Of a stretch of 64,000 nt of DNA, positions 35,485 to 43,706 are shown in pieces. This DNA is from Salinispora oceanensis (GTDB taxonomy: Bacteria; Actinomycetota; Actinomycetes; Mycobacteriales; Micromonosporaceae): positions 3,622,575-3,686,574 of the forward strand of contig NZ_KB911579.1 in NCBI RefSeq assembly GCF_000383575.1, read 5' to 3'. Position 1 is the first letter of the stretch. Each line of letters begins with the position of its first letter. Under the pieces are notes generated by a model. It was not told where the DNA came from. It ran no database searches and saw only the letters and a list, made by a program, of their open reading frames with translations. The position numbers and the translations under genes were made by a program.

Positions 35485-37350
35485 TTAGTCGACCAGGGGA
35501 CGGACGTCCCAGAGCCAGACATCGTCCACCCGCTGCGGTGCGCCGAGCAGCGACGTCATCAGGTCGCGCAGCACCGCCTCCCGGGGGTGGGCACCGAGCA
35601 CCACCACCGAGGCCCGCCAGTACCGCAGGTCCTCGACCGCCTGTCGCCGCTCGACGTCGGTGATGTGTGGCGTGGCGTTCTTGCCCATCGTGGAGTAGAT
35701 GAGGCGGGTCGTGGGCCGGTTGTCCGCCCCGAAGATCCCTTCCCCCTGCTCGTTGGGGCCGATGAAGTACCCGCCGGGAACGGGGAACGCGTGCTGGGTC
35801 AGCGCACTCCAGCGCAGCGTGGAGAGGCCGTGCACGTTGCTCGGAATCGGTACCGGGACCAGGGTGCGCCCCTCGGGCACGTACGGCTGCCAGCCGCCGG
35901 TGGTGATGAAGTGCGGTGGGGGCGCCACCGCCTCCACCGGCAGCGGCCGGGGAATCAGCGGCAGCAGGGCCAGCGTGATGGCCGCGTAGCCGACCGGGCG
36001 TCGCCACCGCAGCGGGAACCGCAGCAGCTGGCCGGAGCGCCGCGTGGGCGCCGGGGAGCGGCCGGAGCGCGGCGCGGGCACCGGCGGCCGGCCGGTCCCG
36101 GTGACGGCGTCCCACGCGACGGCGAGCAGGATCCCGATCGCGGCGGCCACGATCAGGCTCAGCCGGGTCGGCATCATCATCTCGACCAGCGGCAGCTCCT
36201 CCGACACGTACGCCCACGGGCCGTTGATGTCGGTCTCGACGCCGTCGAAGCGGATCGCCGGGCCGAGGGAGGCCACCGTGAACACCACCATCAGGACCGC
36301 CAGGACGCGGGCCACCAGGCTGCGGCGGACCAGCAGCAGGAGGGCCACCACGGCCAGGATCACCAGCGGCCAGCCGAACCAGCTGTTCTGCTCGGTCACG
36401 CCGATCGTCTGCTCCACCGCCGCGTCTCCGGCGAGGGTGTCCCGGGGGAAGGTGACGAAGGCCTTCAGGTCCTCGCCCCAGCTGTGGAAGACGCCGCCCT
36501 GTAGGCCGCGGTAGGACTGCGGACCGTTGAACTGGAACCAGATCGGGTACGCGGTGAGCAGCAGCGCCAGGCCGCCACCGGTGCCGAGGGCGGCGGCGAA
36601 GGTGCCGCTCTGCCGTCGGGCGGCCCCCGGCCGCAGCACCGCGTAGGTGGCGACGACGACGAGGCAGGCCAGCGCGGTGAGCAGCAGCATCTCCTCGTTG
36701 ATGAAGATCTGGTACGCCACCAGCAGGCCGAGCAGGATGCCGTTGCGTCGCCAGCGGCCGGGCTCACCGAGCCGCAGCACGCGGAGCACGATCAGCGGGA
36801 GCAGGAAGTTGGAGGCGAAGTTGGGCTGGCCGTTGGCGTGGTGTACGACGCCGGGTGCGAAGCCCAGGAACGCGCCGCCGACGAACGCGGCGGCGCGGGA
36901 GCGCACCAGGTGCCGGGAGAGGACCCAGTAGGAGGTGCCGGCGGTGGCGGCCAGCGCGGCGCCGAGGTACAGCACGTACGTCACCTGGGGGCCGACCAGC
37001 ATGGTCAGCGGCGCCAGCGGCAGGGTCACCCCGAGTAGTGAGGTGTTCGCCATCATGTTCACCCCGACCGGCGCGTTCTGCCGGGTGGTGAAGAGCGGGT
37101 TCTCCAGGTGCCACACCGAGTACGCCCCGTGCGCGAAGAGCCACTCGAACCAGCTGTGGTCGGTCGGCAGGTGGGCGGAGACCCGGTTGGGAATGTCTCC
37201 CCAGTGGTTGAGGCAGACCAGTACGCCGAGGGCCAGATAGACGCCGATGGCCAGGACGTCGGCGCGGGCGGGACGCCAGCGGGAACGCCGGGTCGGCGCT
37301 TTTGCCACAGTGGACGTGGCGGCGCTGGTCTCTGGCACGGAGTCAACCAT
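35485..37350 (-). CDS. Polytopic membrane protein, glycosyltransferase-like (paralogue B)
   Basis: A 621-residue protein matching the 32716 protein along most of its length: ENPLFTTRQNAPVGVNMMAN, HLVRSRAAAFVGGAFLGFAP, IFINEEMLLLTALAC, PTRLSLIV, then a soluble C-terminal domain ending DVWLWDVRPL (compare DVWMWDVRAL in the paralogue). About ten membrane helices. The preferred start is the ATG at 37350. The two paralogues are convergent, flanking the 34815 gene. Probably envelope polymer or lipid-sugar metabolism, but that is inference. Confidence 0.75.
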   Translation of the reverse strand: MVDSVPETSAATSTVAKAPTRRSRWRPARADVLAIGVYLALGVLVCLNHWGDIPNRVSAHLPTDHSWFEWLFAHGAYSVWHLENPLFTTRQNAPVGVNMMANTSLLGVTLPLAPLTMLVGPQVTYVLYLGAALAATAGTSYWVLSRHLVRSRAAAFVGGAFLGFAPGVVHHANGQPNFASNFLLPLIVLRVLRLGEPGRWRRNGILLGLLVAYQIFINEEMLLLTALACLVVVATYAVLRPGAARRQSGTFAAALGTGGGLALLLTAYPIWFQFNGPQSYRGLQGGVFHSWGEDLKAFVTFPRDTLAGDAAVEQTIGVTEQNSWFGWPLVILAVVALLLLVRRSLVARVLAVLMVVFTVASLGPAIRFDGVETDINGPWAYVSEELPLVEMMMPTRLSLIVAAAIGILLAVAWDAVTGTGRPPVPAPRSGRSPAPTRRSGQLLRFPLRWRRPVGYAAITLALLPLIPRPLPVEAVAPPPHFITTGGWQPYVPEGRTLVPVPIPSNVHGLSTLRWSALTQHAFPVPGGYFIGPNEQGEGIFGADNRPTTRLIYSTMGKNATPHITDVERRQAVEDLRYWRASVVVLGAHPREAVLRDLMTSLLGAPQRVDDVWLWDVRPLVD

Positions 37351-37556
37351 CGGCGCGGGCACGACGCGCCATCGTACAGGCGCCTCCGGGGTGGACCTGC
37401 CGGCCCCGGTCACTCTCGGTCGCGGGGCTGTCCCGTCCCTGGTCGTGCGCGGTTCGGTCCCGGTCGTGCGGTGTCCCACCCCCCGGTCGCGCACCGACTC
37501 GTCGCTGGCGGCGAAGCACTAGGTTGTCGGGGAGTTTCAGGCGCGAGGAGGCTGGG

Positions 37557-38225
37557 ATGCGGGTACTGGTTGTCGAGGACGAACGCAACCTCGCCGACGC
37601 GATCACGCGGGGGTTACGCAAGCGCGGCATGGCGGTGGATGTCGCGTACGACGGTGACAGCGGGCACGAGATGGCCTTTGTCACCCGGTATGACGTGGTG
37701 GTGCTCGACCGGGACCTTCCCGGCGTGCCTGGTGATCAGATCTGTGCCGAGCTGGCCGCCTCCGGCACCCTGACCCGGGTGCTGATGCTGACGGCCAGCG
37801 GGACGGTCGCCGACCGGGTCGAGGGGTTGCAGTTGGGCGCGGACGACTACCTGCCCAAGCCGTTCGCCTTTGACGAGCTGGTCGCCCGGGTGCAGGCGTT
37901 GGGTCGCCGTGCCACCCCGGCCGCTCCACCGGTGCTGGCGGTGGCCGACCTGGTGCTCGACCCGGCTCGCCGGACGGCCACCCGGGCCGACGTGCCGTTG
38001 GACCTGACCAACAAGGAGTTCGGTGTGCTGCATGAACTGGTCAAGGCCGGTGGCGCGGTGGTCTCCAGCGAGGAGCTGCTGGAACGGGTCTGGGACGCGA
38101 ACACCGACCCGTTCACGACCATCGTCCGGGTGACGGTGCGTACGCTGCGCCGTAAGCTCGGCGACCCACCGCTGATCGAGACCGTGGTCGGCGCGGGCTA
38201 CCGCGTGGCCGAGGCGGCGGCGTGA
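37557..38225 (+). CDS. OmpR/PhoB-family response regulator
   Basis: A 222-residue DNA-binding response regulator. The receiver domain has acidic pocket VVEDE, phospho-acceptor Asp51 (VVVLDRDLPG), the Thr in MLTAS and Lys in YLPKPF. The winged helix follows (LTNKEFGVLHELVKAGG, TIVRVTVRTLRRKLGDPP). ATG start after GAGGAGG. Overlaps its kinase gene by GTGA. Targets unknown; divergent from the 35485 membrane protein, a possible target. Confidence 0.93.
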   Translation: MRVLVVEDERNLADAITRGLRKRGMAVDVAYDGDSGHEMAFVTRYDVVVLDRDLPGVPGDQICAELAASGTLTRVLMLTASGTVADRVEGLQLGADDYLPKPFAFDELVARVQALGRRATPAAPPVLAVADLVLDPARRTATRADVPLDLTNKEFGVLHELVKAGGAVVSSEELLERVWDANTDPFTTIVRVTVRTLRRKLGDPPLIETVVGAGYRVAEAAA

Positions 38226-39391
38226 CCGCCGGCCGTGGCATGCGGCCCACCCTGCGCCTGCGGTTGACCCTGCTCAACGGGCTACTGCTGGTGGGCGCCG
38301 GGGTGATCCTGGTGTTGCTGGCCTGGCTGCTGGTACGCGACGCGCTGCGCCCCACCGACGAGCTGCTTCCCGGGACGACGGTGGTGCTGGCCGACGGTCG
38401 TTCCCTGGACGCGGCCGAGTGGCAACGGCAGCTGGGCGATACGGCGAGCCGGGAACTGCTGGCCAAGGGGCTGGCGGCGCTGCTGGCGATCAGCGTGGTC
38501 GGGGTGGTCGGTGGCTACCTGGTCGCGGGCCGGGCGCTGCGCCCGCTCTACCAGGTCACCGCCACCGCTCGACGGCTCGGCGAGACCACCCTGGATCAGC
38601 GCATCTGCTACTCGGGTGCGGACGACGAGGTGGCCGAGCTGGCGCAGACCTTTGACGCGATGCTGGACCGGATCGCGGTCGCCTTCGACGCGCAGAAGCG
38701 CTTCGTCGCCAACGCCTCGCACGAGCTGCGCACTCCGCTCGCCGTGATGCGCACCGAGATCGACGTGACGCTCAGCGACGACGAGGCGGACACCGCCGAG
38801 TACCGCCGGATGTCAACTGTTGTGCGGGACGCCTCGGAGCGGGCCAACGGCCTGGTGGACGCGCTGTTGGTGTTGGCCCGCAGCGAGGCGCAGGCCGGCC
38901 ATCGCCTCGCCCGGCGGACGGAGTGCGACCTGGCTGCCGGCACCGCCAACGCGTTGACGGCGGTACGTCGGGAGGTGGGGCGGATCGGTCTGCAGGTGGA
39001 GACCTCGCTCGAGCCGGCGCCGGTGGTCGGCGACCCCGGGCTGCTTGACCGGCTCGCCGGGAACCTGGTCGAGAACGCGGTGCGCTACAACCATCTGCAC
39101 GGCCGGCTCTGGGTGCGGACCGGTTCGGATGGCCGGCGGTCCTGGCTGGTGGTGGGCAACACCGGCTTCGAGGTGGACCAGGCCGATGTGCCGGGGCTGT
39201 TCGAGCCGTTCCGGCGGGGCGGCCGGGAACGGACCGGTGCCCGCGGCTCCGGTCTGGGGCTCTCCATCGTCCGGGCCGTCTGCGACGCGCATGGTGGCGT
39301 GGTGAAGGCGATCGCGCAGCCGGGCGGTGGCTTGGAGGTGACGGTGCGGCTGCCGGCAGCAGATGGGCCGGGTCCCGGTGTTACTCGATGA
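38222..39391 (+). CDS. Membrane sensor histidine kinase
   Basis: A 389-residue kinase with two membrane helices (residues about 18-38 and 83-103) around a short extracytoplasmic loop, a HAMP linker, a dimerisation/phospho-acceptor His in NASHELRTPLAVM, and an ATPase domain with N box NLVENAVRYN and G boxes (GSGLGLSIV). Small sensor loop, so it probably senses the membrane itself or a partner. Co-translated with the upstream regulator. Confidence 0.93.
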   Translation: MTAGRGMRPTLRLRLTLLNGLLLVGAGVILVLLAWLLVRDALRPTDELLPGTTVVLADGRSLDAAEWQRQLGDTASRELLAKGLAALLAISVVGVVGGYLVAGRALRPLYQVTATARRLGETTLDQRICYSGADDEVAELAQTFDAMLDRIAVAFDAQKRFVANASHELRTPLAVMRTEIDVTLSDDEADTAEYRRMSTVVRDASERANGLVDALLVLARSEAQAGHRLARRTECDLAAGTANALTAVRREVGRIGLQVETSLEPAPVVGDPGLLDRLAGNLVENAVRYNHLHGRLWVRTGSDGRRSWLVVGNTGFEVDQADVPGLFEPFRRGGRERTGARGSGLGLSIVRAVCDAHGGVVKAIAQPGGGLEVTVRLPAADGPGPGVTR

Positions 39392-39474
39392 GGTGGCAGC
39401 GCGCTTCGATTTGGGGGTGCGCTGCGAAACTTGGCAGTGCACATCTCCCTGCCACTCTTAACATATAGCACATA

Positions 39475-39497
39475 GGGGGTCTTGCGGCAAGACCCCC
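39475..39497. promoter_or_regulatory. Rifamycin-associated element (RAE)-like palindrome upstream of rox
   Basis: A perfect inverted repeat: GGGGGTCTTG (39475-39484), CGG, CAAGACCCCC (39488-39497). Its core TCTTGCGGCAAGA closely resembles the published RAE (GGGGCTTGCGGCAAGGCCCC), found before rifamycin-inducible resistance genes such as rox, rph, arr and helR. It sits 138 bases before a rox-like gene. It could also act as a terminator for the upstream kinase (TTATT follows), but the match in sequence and place favours RAE. Confidence 0.75.
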
Positions 39498-39634
39498 TTA
39501 TTGCCGCAGAATCGTCGGCCGAAGCCAGTACCTGTGGAATCAGGGATTCGCGACACACACGTGTGCGCGGGTTCGCGCCATCAATTCGGTGGAGGGCTGG
39601 CCGAAACAAGTGTCGACGAATGGGGGCAGTTTTC

Positions 39635-41068
39635 ATGTTTGACGTGATCATTGTTGGGGGCGGGCCGACCGGCATGATGTTGGCCGGTGAGCTGCGGCTG
39701 CACGGAGTGCACGTGGTGGTGCTGGAGCGGGACACCGAGCCGCCGGTGATTGTCCGCTCGCTCGGGCTGCACGTGCGCAGTATCGAGGTGATGGACCAGC
39801 GCGGCCTGCTCGAGCGCTTTCTCGCGAACGGCCAGCAGTACCGAATCGGTGGCTACTTCGCCGGCATCACCAAGCCGTGGCCCGACAACATGGACACCGC
39901 GCACGGGTACATCCTCGGTATCCCGCAGACCAGCACCGAACGACTCCTCGCCGAGCACGCCGCCGAGGCCGGCGCGGATATCCTCCGTGGCACCGAACTC
40001 GTCGGCCTGAGCCAGGACGAGGAAGCGGTAACCGCGGAACTCGCCGACGGCACCAAGCTCCGTTCCCGCTACCTCGTCGGCTGCGACGGCGGCCGCAGCA
40101 CCGTTCGTAAGCTGCTCGGCGTGGACTTCCCCGGCGAGCCCACCCGGTTCGAGACGTTGCTGGGCGTCATGGAGCTGACCGCGGCACCGGAGGAGGTCAC
40201 CGCGGTGATGACCGAGGTCCGCAAGACGCAGCTCCGGTTCGGGGCCGGCCCGGTTGGCGACGGGGAGGGGCTGTACCGCGTCGTCGTGCCCGCCGCCGGG
40301 GTGGCCGAGGATCGCACGACCCCGCCGACGTTCGAGGAATTCCAGCAGCAGCTGCGGGTGACCGCCGGCACCGACTTCGGGGTGCACTCACCGCGCTGGC
40401 TGTCCCGGTTCGGTGACGCCACCCGGCTCGCCGAGCGCTACCGGGTCGGCCGGGTGCTGCTGGCCGGCGACGCGGCGCACATCCACCCGCCGCTCGGTGG
40501 GCAGGGGCTCAACCTCGGCATCCAGGATGCCTTCAACCTCGGCTGGAAACTCGCCGCGGAGATCGGTGGCTGGGCGCCGAGCGGGCTGCTGGACAGCTAC
40601 CAGGCGGAGCGACACCCGGTGGCCGCCGCCGTACTGGAGAACACCCGCGCGCAGACGGAGCTGATCACCCTCGAACCGGGCCCCCAGGCCGTGCGCGCGG
40701 TGGTGGCGGAGCTGATGGACTTCGAGGAGGTGAACCGCTACCTGATCGAGAAGGTCACCGCGATCTCGGTCCGGTACGACTTCGGCGAGGGGCACCACCT
40801 GCTCGGCCGGCGGTTGCGCGACGTGGAGCTGAAGCAGGGGCGTCTCTACGGCCTGATGCACCGTGGCCGGGGAATGGTGCTCGACCAGACCGGCCGGCTT
40901 TCGGTGGCCGGCTGGGCCGACCGGGTCGACCACGTGGTGGACGTCAGTACCGAAGTGGACGTGCCCGCGCTGCTGCTGCGGCCGGACGGCCACGTGGCGT
41001 GGGTTGGCGACGATCAGGAGGAGCTGCGCACCCAGCTGCAGCGATGGTTCGGCAACCCGTCGGCGTAA
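39635..41068 (+). CDS. rox: FAD-dependent monooxygenase, rifampicin monooxygenase (Rox) family
   Basis: A 477-residue class A flavin monooxygenase. The FAD motif is VIIVGGGPTGMMLAGEL, the DG motif is GCDGGRSTVRKLLG, and the GD motif is LLAGDAAHIHPPLGGQGLNL. Stretches such as LGLHVRSIEVMDQRGLLERF, FGVHSPRWLSRFGDATRLAE and GRLSVAGWADRVDHVV are, from memory, those of rifampicin monooxygenases that inactivate the drug by hydroxylating and linearising it. With the RAE-like palindrome upstream, a role in rifamycin resistance is likely. It could instead act on another polyketide. Confidence 0.85.
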   Translation: MFDVIIVGGGPTGMMLAGELRLHGVHVVVLERDTEPPVIVRSLGLHVRSIEVMDQRGLLERFLANGQQYRIGGYFAGITKPWPDNMDTAHGYILGIPQTSTERLLAEHAAEAGADILRGTELVGLSQDEEAVTAELADGTKLRSRYLVGCDGGRSTVRKLLGVDFPGEPTRFETLLGVMELTAAPEEVTAVMTEVRKTQLRFGAGPVGDGEGLYRVVVPAAGVAEDRTTPPTFEEFQQQLRVTAGTDFGVHSPRWLSRFGDATRLAERYRVGRVLLAGDAAHIHPPLGGQGLNLGIQDAFNLGWKLAAEIGGWAPSGLLDSYQAERHPVAAAVLENTRAQTELITLEPGPQAVRAVVAELMDFEEVNRYLIEKVTAISVRYDFGEGHHLLGRRLRDVELKQGRLYGLMHRGRGMVLDQTGRLSVAGWADRVDHVVDVSTEVDVPALLLRPDGHVAWVGDDQEELRTQLQRWFGNPSA

Positions 41069-41109
41069 TACGGTTGATCGACGGACTGGGAACGGGGTAG
41101 CAACCTCCT

Positions 41110-41484
41110 ATGCCGACATCCGTACGTAACGTCTGTTTCGACGCTGTTGACCCGTACCAGCTCGCCACCTTCTGGAGCCAGGTGCTGGATCAGCCGATCG
41201 CCGCCGAGTGTGCGCCGGGCTTGGAAGAGGCGTACCTCGATGCGGTCGGGGGGTCGAGCCTGTACTTCCAGCGGGTGCCGGAGAGCAAGGCCGGCAAGAA
41301 CCGGGTCCATGTCTGCCTCACCCCCGAGCTCAAGCGGGACGAGGAGACCGAACGGGTCATGGCGTTGGGCGCGACGCTTGTCAGCGACCACCGAAACCCC
41401 GACGGCACCGGATGGGTGGTGTTGGCCGACCCGGAGGGCAACGAGTTCTGCGTTTTACGCAGCAACGCCGAGCGGGCCAGCTGA
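41110..41484 (+). CDS. VOC-superfamily glyoxalase-like protein
   Basis: A 124-residue two-beta-alpha-beta-beta-beta protein. It opens SVRNVCFDAVDPYQLATFWS and ends GWVVLADPEGNEFCVLRS, as in the glyoxalase_6 group. It lacks an obvious full set of metal ligands, so the activity could be binding rather than catalysis. It lies 41 bases after rox and may be co-transcribed. Paralogues are at 41730 and 60515. Confidence 0.85.
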   Translation: MPTSVRNVCFDAVDPYQLATFWSQVLDQPIAAECAPGLEEAYLDAVGGSSLYFQRVPESKAGKNRVHVCLTPELKRDEETERVMALGATLVSDHRNPDGTGWVVLADPEGNEFCVLRSNAERAS

Positions 41485-41493
41485 GGAGGAGTT

Positions 41494-41601
41494 GTGAAGG
41501 TCGTCATTCCCGGTGGGACTGGTCAGGCCGGCACCGTCCTGGATCGGGCGTTGACCACCCAGGGGCACGAGGCTGTGCTGCTCACCCGGACTCCGGGGTG
41601 A
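41494..41601 (+). pseudogene. N-terminal fragment of an NAD(P)-binding epimerase-like protein
   Basis: A 35-codon frame beginning MKVVIPGGTGQAGTVLDRAL with GAGGAGG at ideal spacing, then stopping at TGA. This is the first beta-alpha-beta of an atypical SDR (GGTGxxG). The rest of the domain is absent in all frames downstream, so it is a truncated relic. It shows that a gene was lost between the two VOC genes. Confidence 0.6.
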
Positions 41602-41729
41602 GCGCCAGACCTACCGGGATGGCGGCATGCTTGGCGGGGCGGCGTGGGGTCTTTCTTGCTCTTCTGCCACGGTAGCGCCGCCGCGGAAATGGGGTCGCGG
41701 CATCGCCACCCGACGCCTACGGTGGGCTG

Positions 41730-42164
41730 ATGCCATCGGTCAAGCAGGTCCAAATCACCTTCGACTGCGCGCAGCCGGAGCGGGTAGCACGGTTTTGGTG
41801 CGAGGCGCTGGGATACGTCGTGCCGCCGCCTCCCACGGGTTTCGCCACCTGGGGCGACTTCGAACGTACGTTCCCACCGGAACGGCAGGGTTCGGCGTTC
41901 GCCTGCGTCGATCCCGCTGGTGTGGGGCCGCGGCTGTTCTTTCAGCGCGTTCCGGAGGGAAAGGCGGTGAAGAATCGGCTGCACCTCGACGTGCGGGTCG
42001 GAACCGGGCTCGTCGGTGCCGAGCGGGTGGCCGCCCTCGAGGCCGAGTGCGCCCGGCTGGTCGCGCTCGGCGCGGTGCGGGTGCAACTCCTGCCCGCCGA
42101 CGGCCACAACGAGTCGTGCCTGGTGATGCAGGACGTCGAGGGCAACGAGTTCTGTCTCGACTGA
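41730..42164 (+). CDS. VOC-superfamily glyoxalase-like protein
   Basis: A 144-residue member of the same family as the 41110 protein: SVKQVQITFDCAQPERVARF at the start, RLFFQRVPEGKAVKNRLHLD in the middle, and VMQDVEGNEFCLD at the end. No ribosome-binding site is evident; TACGGT ends six bases before the ATG, so a leaderless mRNA is possible. Substrate unknown. Confidence 0.85.
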   Translation: MPSVKQVQITFDCAQPERVARFWCEALGYVVPPPPTGFATWGDFERTFPPERQGSAFACVDPAGVGPRLFFQRVPEGKAVKNRLHLDVRVGTGLVGAERVAALEAECARLVALGAVRVQLLPADGHNESCLVMQDVEGNEFCLD

Positions 42165-42208
42165 GACCCCGCCCGGTCAGCGTCCGTGACCCGCGGGGGT
42201 CGCACGGG

Positions 42209-43525
42209 TCAGGACTGGTAGCCGAGCCCGTGCACGGTCCATCCCGCGGCTCGCCAGCGGGGACCGGAGATCACGCCACGAGTGTCCAGCAACACTCGTC
42301 GCGCCGCACCGTTGGCGATCAGGTGGGGGTCGAGGGCGCCGAATTCGGGCCAGCCGGTGCCGACCACGATCAGCTCGGCGTCGAGGGCCGCCTCGGCCGC
42401 CGTCGCGGCGTAGCTCAGCTGCGGCGCGGACTGCCGGGCCATCGCCAGCCCCTGTGGGTCGTACGCGGTGACCTGCGCCCCGGCGGCGTGGAGCCGGACG
42501 GCGACGTCGAGCGCGGGGGAGTCACGCACGTCGTCGATGCCGGGTTTGAAGGCCGTACCCCACAGCGCGATCCGCCGTCCCCGTACCTCGCCGTTGAGCG
42601 CGGCGGTGGCCAGCGCGACAGCGCGGGTACGCATGTGCAGGTTCACCCCGTCTACGCCGCGCAGAAACTCGGCGGCGGCCGTCACGCCGCCCCGCTCGGC
42701 CTGGGCGGTGAAGGCGTGCAGATCCTTGGGGAGGCAACCGCCGCCGAAGCCGAGGCCGGGCTGCAGGTACTGGTGCCCGATGCGCGCGTCGTGGCCGATG
42801 GCGTCGGCCAACTCGGCGACGTTCGCCCCTACCACCGCGCACATCTCGGCGACGGCGTTGACGAACGAGATTCGGGTGGCCAGGTAGGCGTTGGCGGTGG
42901 CCTTGACCATCTCGGCGGTTATCCGGTCGGTGACCACGAGCGGGCAGCCGTGGCCGTTGGTGATCGGCGCGTAGAGCAGTCGTAGGGTCTCTTCGGCCTC
43001 GGTCGAGGCGACGCCGAGGACGATCCGGTCCGGGGTCAGGGTGTCGGCCACCGCGGTGCCTTCGCGGAGGAACTCGGGGTTCCACGCCACCTGAACGTCG
43101 TCACCGGCGGGGGAGAGCTTCCGGGCCTGGGCCTCGACCACCTCGGCGGTGCCGGGCGAGACGGTGGACTTGCCGACGATCAGGCAGGGGCGCTGGAGGT
43201 GCGGGGCCAGTCGCTCGATCGCCGCGCTGATCTGGGTCAGGTCGTAGGTGCCGTCCAGGCCGGAGGGGGTGCCGACCGCGAGGAAGTGCACATCGCCGAA
43301 GGCAGCCGCCGCCGCGAAGTCGGTGGTGAAGCGAAGTCTTCCGGTGTCGAGATTGCGGGCCAGCAGCACATCGAGTTCCGGTTCGTGAAACCAGCCCCGC
43401 CCGGCGTTCAACGTCTCGACCTTCTCCGGGTCGATGTCGACCCCGATGACCTCATGCCCGATGTCGGCCATCCCGGCGGCGTGGGTTGCGCCCAGGTGCC
43501 CCGACCCGATGACGGTGACCTTCAA
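42209..43525 (-). CDS. UDP-glucose/GDP-mannose dehydrogenase family protein
   Basis: A 438-residue nucleotide-sugar dehydrogenase that oxidises a sugar C6 alcohol to a carboxylate in two NAD+-dependent steps. The N-terminal Rossmann motif is VTVIGSGHLGATHAAGM, the catalytic Cys is in GLGFGGGCLPKDLHAF, and the C-terminal domain contains GTAFKPGIDDVRDSPALDV. TTG at 43525 is the start, supported by AGGAGGG eight bases upstream; no ATG or GTG fits. UDP-glucose is the most common substrate, but this is not certain. Confidence 0.88.
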   Translation of the reverse strand: MKVTVIGSGHLGATHAAGMADIGHEVIGVDIDPEKVETLNAGRGWFHEPELDVLLARNLDTGRLRFTTDFAAAAAFGDVHFLAVGTPSGLDGTYDLTQISAAIERLAPHLQRPCLIVGKSTVSPGTAEVVEAQARKLSPAGDDVQVAWNPEFLREGTAVADTLTPDRIVLGVASTEAEETLRLLYAPITNGHGCPLVVTDRITAEMVKATANAYLATRISFVNAVAEMCAVVGANVAELADAIGHDARIGHQYLQPGLGFGGGCLPKDLHAFTAQAERGGVTAAAEFLRGVDGVNLHMRTRAVALATAALNGEVRGRRIALWGTAFKPGIDDVRDSPALDVAVRLHAAGAQVTAYDPQGLAMARQSAPQLSYAATAAEAALDAELIVVGTGWPEFGALDPHLIANGAARRVLLDTRGVISGPRWRAAGWTVHGLGYQS

Positions 43526-43694
43526 CAGCCGCCCTCCTTCCCGGTGCGAGTCGTCGTTGACGACAGCGGACTGTAACCCGCGGAACGGAGAGTTTCGTGC
43601 TGGAAGGGGTACCTGCTGCGGGTGTTTCTTCCGGGTCGTGGAGATGCGCTCTGGACCCAGACTGTCTTGTCCCCACCCGGCCGGAGTGTGACAG

Positions 43695-43700
43695 TACCCT
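43695..43700 (+). promoter_or_regulatory. Candidate -10 box (TACCCT) for the 43707 kinase, leaderless
   Basis: TACCCT fits TANNNT and ends six bases before the ATG at 43707, where no ribosome-binding site exists. A leaderless mRNA is likely. The nearest -35-like TTGTCC (43667-43672) is too far (22 bases). Confidence 0.4.
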
Positions 43701-43706
43701 GACCGT

